DNA of 64,000 nucleotides from assembly GCF_913060805.1 (NCBI RefSeq), contig NZ_CAJXTC010000015.1:60507-124506 (forward strand). The letters run 5' to 3'. The translations under genes were made by a program, and so were the position numbers. Under the pieces are notes generated by a model that was not told the origin of the DNA, searched no databases, and was given only the letters and a program-made list of their open reading frames with translations. The stretch is from an uncultured Draconibacterium sp. (GTDB lineage: Bacteria > Bacteroidota > Bacteroidia > Bacteroidales > Prolixibacteraceae). Shown one piece after another: positions 60,762-64,000 of the stretch (the stretch's first letter is position 1; every line of letters starts with the position of its first letter).

Positions 60762-63035
60762 TTAAAGATTAATCCAGTACGACATTTTTAAGATCAAACC
60801 CCTGTTTTTTGAAACCATTCCATCGGGCAAAAAGTTCTCGGTATACACTAGGAATATATCAGAAACCGGCGCAAACCGCCACTGCAATCTCGAGTTGATG
60901 TTCACGTTGTCGGCCTGTTCGTTATACTGAATAAAATTGGTCCAGAAAATTTTCTCGGTAAAGGTCAAATCGATTCGTGGCCCCACCAGCCAAAAATCTC
61001 CGCTTGGATTCGGGTCGGGCAAATCAATTTTATTGTACGAATAATTCATTGCCAGGCTAAAAATGGGCTTCACACGAAAACGAAACGTTCCGGATATATT
61101 TGTTGCATTACCATTGTAAAAACCTCCGTATCCGGCGCGGATATCGAATGAAAAATCTCTTCTGCTATTTGATGAATAACTGGTATTTATCGAATTCCAG
61201 GTATATTCAGTTCCCGAAGGCAGCGGTTCAGTTCCGTCCTTAAATTGCCATGTCGGATCAAAATCATCAAACAATTTCACGTAATTGTTTTGCCACTGCA
61301 CATTTATTCGGCTCGAATTCAGAAAGTTGATACTGTAACCCGCTTCCATTTCTTTGTCGGTAAATTCCCAATTCGTGTCAAGGAAATAATCCGCCTTGAA
61401 ACTCGGACCGTGCGTACTAATTGTTTTGCTATCGGGATAAAAACTGTAGCGCACAAAAGGGCCAAAAGTAAAGTAACCGGTACGCGGAAAGAAACCCATT
61501 TCGGCATTGAAATTTTCGGCTACATATTCGTGCGTCCAAAATGCCATAATTTTTCGGGTGTTGTACCGAATACTTGTTCCGTGTGCCCAGTGTTTTGAAG
61601 TATGCACTGGATCGTCGGAATTAAAATAGTAGAAACTACCATCCCATTTATCGTCGCGCGACAAGAGGTTGTATTGCAGACCATAAACGCGGTTGTATTC
61701 GTTTTGATCCCCAAAATCAAATCCGTCGTCCTGATCATTCGAGAAATTAATGCCTTGTTTCATGGCAAAGATCCCTGAAATATTTGAACGACCGAAAACT
61801 TGTTTTTTAAACGACGCTACTGTAAAGTTATATGCCGGATCATCGTCGAAACCATCATTCATCTGATGTTTGGTTTGAGCATTTAAAAACCCCACGCGTA
61901 AACCATCTCCCACTTGCCCGCTTAAACGTGCTCCAAAAATCATAGGCGACGATAAACCAATACGGCGCGAGAAAAACACCTGCGACTGGCGGAAACCAAA
62001 ATCACTAAAAAGGTCGCTGTTCTCGATAAAAAACTGGCGCCGCTCCGGGTAAAACAGCTCGAAACGGGTAACATTTGTTTGCTGGCGGTCGACTTCGACT
62101 GTTGAAAAATCGGGATTTAATGTCAGGTCGAGATTCAAAGACGTTGACAAAGCTACTTTTCCGTCGAAACCGGCATTCCAGTCCCAGCCAATATTGTTAT
62201 TTACCGACAGATCCTGCTGCGTTGCCGAACCCGAAACATAAGGAATAATACTAATATTTGAGCCGGCTTCAGGCGGTGTACCGTCCCATTTCAGCTCTCC
62301 GGAATAAGTTAATGAGGTTGGCTGATATTGTCGTTTAACCGTTGTCCAGGTGGAACGTTCGTTTCTTTTCAGATCGTTTCGCACAAACTGAATATTCCAG
62401 TTGCTGATATCATCGGCGTACCGGATCGATTTAAACGGAATTTTTATTTCGGCGGTCCAACCTTCATCTGTTTTTTTGGTTTTCGAGTACCACACGTTGT
62501 CCCACGAATCGGAGACCGCCATAAATCCGCCGCCACCACCGGTAATTAAACCTTCCATTTGTACACCCAAAGGTGTGATGGTAAATGCGTAACCATTTGT
62601 CAGGTCGTCGAAAGGATCGATAACCAACATTAAATAGTCGTTGTTTCGTTCCTGGTAATCCCTTCGCAACGACTCCACAATGTAGTTCCCCGGCAACTCG
62701 TCGAAACAGGTTACACCCACATACAGGTTATTATCGTCGTAAAGTATGCTGGCTTCGGTTTTCGAAAATGCGGTTGTATCATCCATCGGGTACTGGCGGT
62801 GAAAATCCTTGGCTTTATCGGCCGTTTGCCACACCGCTTCATCGAGTGCGCCGTCGATGGTTATATTCGCATCGGTTTTTTTAATTTCTAATGTCTTCTC
62901 CGGAATTCGTTTCCCCTTCGTTCGCGAAATTAGTGAAAGCTCAAATCGATCTTGTCCACTCACCTCGAAAATCGAGATCATCCCCAATAATAGAATAAGC
63001 AATCCGCCTAATCCATAAGTCTTAGTTCGGTTCAT
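60762..63035 (-). CDS. DUF5916 outer-membrane protein with N-terminal CBM9-like domain
   Basis: The 757-residue exported protein has a signal peptide (about 1-27, FEVSGQ). A CBM9-like beta-sandwich (about 48-245) carries ITIDGALDEAVWQ, YDDNNLYVGV and FDDLTNGYAFTITPLG. The remainder (about 260-757) is DUF5916, rich in alternating aromatic strands such as LNLDLTLNPDFSTVEVDRQQ and FYPERRQFFIENSDLF, ending LKMSYWINL, which suggests an outer-membrane beta-barrel. The family is widespread in Bacteroidota, sometimes near hydrolases, but its role is not established. Confidence 0.87.
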   Translation of the reverse strand: MNRTKTYGLGGLLILLLGMISIFEVSGQDRFELSLISRTKGKRIPEKTLEIKKTDANITIDGALDEAVWQTADKAKDFHRQYPMDDTTAFSKTEASILYDDNNLYVGVTCFDELPGNYIVESLRRDYQERNNDYLMLVIDPFDDLTNGYAFTITPLGVQMEGLITGGGGGFMAVSDSWDNVWYSKTKKTDEGWTAEIKIPFKSIRYADDISNWNIQFVRNDLKRNERSTWTTVKRQYQPTSLTYSGELKWDGTPPEAGSNISIIPYVSGSATQQDLSVNNNIGWDWNAGFDGKVALSTSLNLDLTLNPDFSTVEVDRQQTNVTRFELFYPERRQFFIENSDLFSDFGFRQSQVFFSRRIGLSSPMIFGARLSGQVGDGLRVGFLNAQTKHQMNDGFDDDPAYNFTVASFKKQVFGRSNISGIFAMKQGINFSNDQDDGFDFGDQNEYNRVYGLQYNLLSRDDKWDGSFYYFNSDDPVHTSKHWAHGTSIRYNTRKIMAFWTHEYVAENFNAEMGFFPRTGYFTFGPFVRYSFYPDSKTISTHGPSFKADYFLDTNWEFTDKEMEAGYSINFLNSSRINVQWQNNYVKLFDDFDPTWQFKDGTEPLPSGTEYTWNSINTSYSSNSRRDFSFDIRAGYGGFYNGNATNISGTFRFRVKPIFSLAMNYSYNKIDLPDPNPSGDFWLVGPRIDLTFTEKIFWTNFIQYNEQADNVNINSRLQWRFAPVSDIFLVYTENFLPDGMVSKNRGLILKMSYWINL

Positions 63036-63110
63036 TTGGTTTTTTTAGGTAGGAAGCTGTTAGGGTTCTTCCTGTTTATTTTCAAAAAATTTAGTTTCGG
63101 CTTAACCGCT

Positions 63111-63136
63111 GTTCATTAATATTCTTATTAATGAAC
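63111..63136. promoter_or_regulatory. 26-bp perfect A/T dyad upstream of the DUF5916 gene
   Basis: GTTCATTAATA (63111-63121) and TATTAATGAAC (63126-63136) form a perfect dyad with the loop TTCT, 76 bases before the DUF5916 start. The position and composition suggest a repressor site rather than a terminator. The remaining bases of the 387-bp gap 63036-63422 contain a short AGGAA/TTCCT dyad (63051-63074) and no gene. Confidence 0.5.
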
Positions 63137-63390
63137 ACTGAAGTTAGATTGCCAAAGTATCAGAAGGTTTAATTAAAATCTAATTGAAACGACGAATAAA
63201 ACTTTCAACGGGATGAATCGTTTTGGTGAGCATTCAAATGCGCGAAAATACCCTTATTATATAACGCGAAATATCAGCTGATTACGCTCATTTTTCATCA
63301 ATCTAATATTTGCCAACGGAATAAAATACCAATCCGTCGATAAAATCGCCCGGTTCTTCTATTTCATTTTAGTACTTGCTGTTTTGCCCT

Positions 63391-63398
63391 TAGATTTG
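63391..63398 (+). promoter_or_regulatory. -7 box for the W-M-T repeat protein gene
   Basis: TAGATTTG at 63391-63398 matches TAnnTTTG exactly and lies 24 bases before the start codon. The longer string CCTTAGATTTG recurs at 63929-63939 before the next possible gene. Confidence 0.55.
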
Positions 63399-63422
63399 AA
63401 TCAAATTAAAAAAACAAAAGAC

Positions 63423-63839
63423 ATGAAAACAAAAATTAAACAAGTAACAGCAGCAACATTAATCGTTCTTTCTTTAATGGTAATTGGAATAAATGCATCG
63501 GCAACAAAACATACCGGATGCAGAGTAGTTGAATCGTCGATTGAATTGGAAGACTGGATGACCGACGAAACAATTTGGAGCACGACAAATGTATTTGCAC
63601 AGGAAACAGATGCCAATTTGGTAGTTGAAGACTGGATGACAAACGCCGAAGCCTGGAATGTGAACAATAGTTTCGCAGCAGAAACAGAAACAAGCCTTGA
63701 AATTGAAAACTGGATGACCAGCGAAAGTACCTGGATGGTGGTTGAAAAAGCGGTTGAACCTGAATTGGCACTTGAAAGCTGGATGACAGATGCAGAAAAC
63801 TGGGATGTTGATGAGCCGGCACTGGCATTGGAACGCTAA
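63423..63839 (+). CDS. Exported protein with four W-M-T-x4-W repeats
   Basis: The 138-residue protein starts at 63423 (MKTKIKQVTAATLIVLSLMVIG), giving a signal peptide (about 1-27); an in-frame ATG at 63384 lies before the promoter box. After a single cysteine (C33), the acidic mature chain has four repeats, WMTDETIW (45-52), WMTNAEAW (71-78), WMTSESTW (97-104) and WMTDAENW (120-127), each preceded by an E-x or E-D dipeptide. They are 26, 26 and 23 residues apart. The protein has almost no basic residues after the signal. The regular Trp pairs on an acidic chain suggest a binding scaffold. Related short EDWM-repeat proteins occur in this phylum as far as I recall, without known function. Confidence 0.75.
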   Translation: MKTKIKQVTAATLIVLSLMVIGINASATKHTGCRVVESSIELEDWMTDETIWSTTNVFAQETDANLVVEDWMTNAEAWNVNNSFAAETETSLEIENWMTSESTWMVVEKAVEPELALESWMTDAENWDVDEPALALER

Positions 63840-63954
63840 CAAAACATTCACGATTCCCGGGAATGACCACCGGAAATGAAAGTCAAACAATTTTTGGCTA
63901 ACTCTCCCTCGCTCCCTCTCTATTTGTACCTTAGATTTGCGAAGATATTTTTTG

Positions 63955-64000
63955 ATGGAATGGAAAGGATTAATTTTGAGTATAAACCAAGATATTAAAA
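63955..64000 (+). CDS. Possible start of a further gene, cut by window edge
   Basis: ATG at 63955 opens a frame (MEWKGLILSINQDIK) that is uninterrupted to the window end. A TAGATTTG -7 box at 63932-63939 precedes it. Fifteen residues are too few to name a product. Confidence 0.35.
   Translation, partial: MEWKGLILSINQDIK

Overview
The window is ordinary chromosome from a member of the phylum Bacteroidota, most likely an environmental (probably marine) member of the order Marinilabiliales or a close relative. This placement is inference from several things seen together. There is a complete type IX secretion (T9SS) core, porP-gldK-gldL-gldM-gldN. Promoter -7 boxes have the TAnnTTTG form, many genes have no Shine-Dalgarno sequence, and many products are lipoproteins. 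The peptidases and glycosidases are typical of the phylum. No phage, transposase or CRISPR locus is visible.

Layout. 1-5.9 kb: the end of alanine dehydrogenase, a membrane-anchored LytTR regulator, a stand-alone B12-binding-like domain, type I pullulanase and an M24 aminopeptidase. 6-16.5 kb: a GH92 alpha-mannosidase, two secreted peptidases, an MFS transporter coupled to a GH130 phosphorylase, and a cluster of palindromic intergenic elements. 16.5-20.4 kb: envelope genes (OmpH/Skp-like, LolA-like), a ferredoxin reductase-like protein and a secreted PHP phosphoesterase. 20.6-24.9 kb: a ROK repressor, a degenerate NagB domain fused to a PIG-L deacetylase domain, and NagB. 25.1-27.7 kb: a zinc-type ABC transporter operon ending in a tiny zinc-ribbon protein. 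28-34 kb: a ROK sugar kinase, a frameshifted M1 peptidase with a T9SS sorting domain, OsmC, a NikR-family repressor and a TonB receptor. 34-45 kb: T9SS core, a pseudo-arginase and topoisomerase I. 45-63.8 kb: PBP1A, nitroreductase, M3 peptidase, flavin reductase, IspG, GldA, a glycosyltransferase, a SAM-II riboswitch with metK, initiator tRNA-Met, a CDF transporter, a DUF5916 protein and a small exported repeat protein.

How the genes may work together. The GH92 mannosidase, the MFS/GH130 pair, the ROK repressor and the PIG-L/NagB pair fit the breakdown of N-glycan cores: mannose trimming, import and phosphorolysis of Man-beta-1,4-GlcNAc, then deacetylation and deamination of the GlcNAc part. 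They are not in one operon. However, the ROK, GH92 and MFS/GH130 upstream regions share the AT-rich palindrome CTTTTTAA-N5-TTAAAAAG, exact in the first two and degenerate in the third. This suggests a scattered ROK regulon. Separately, the NikR-family gene and the adjacent TonB receptor share a 28-bp site, GTRNYAC-N14-GTRNYAC, although this NikR lacks the usual nickel ligands.

Other points to examine are the frameshifted T9SS-sorted peptidase, two GldK paralogs flanking gldLMN, an array of six 17-bp palindromes with 40-41 bp period, and a four-repeat W-M-T-x4-W exported protein. All positions and alignments were worked out by eye, so percent identities and database matches are not given.
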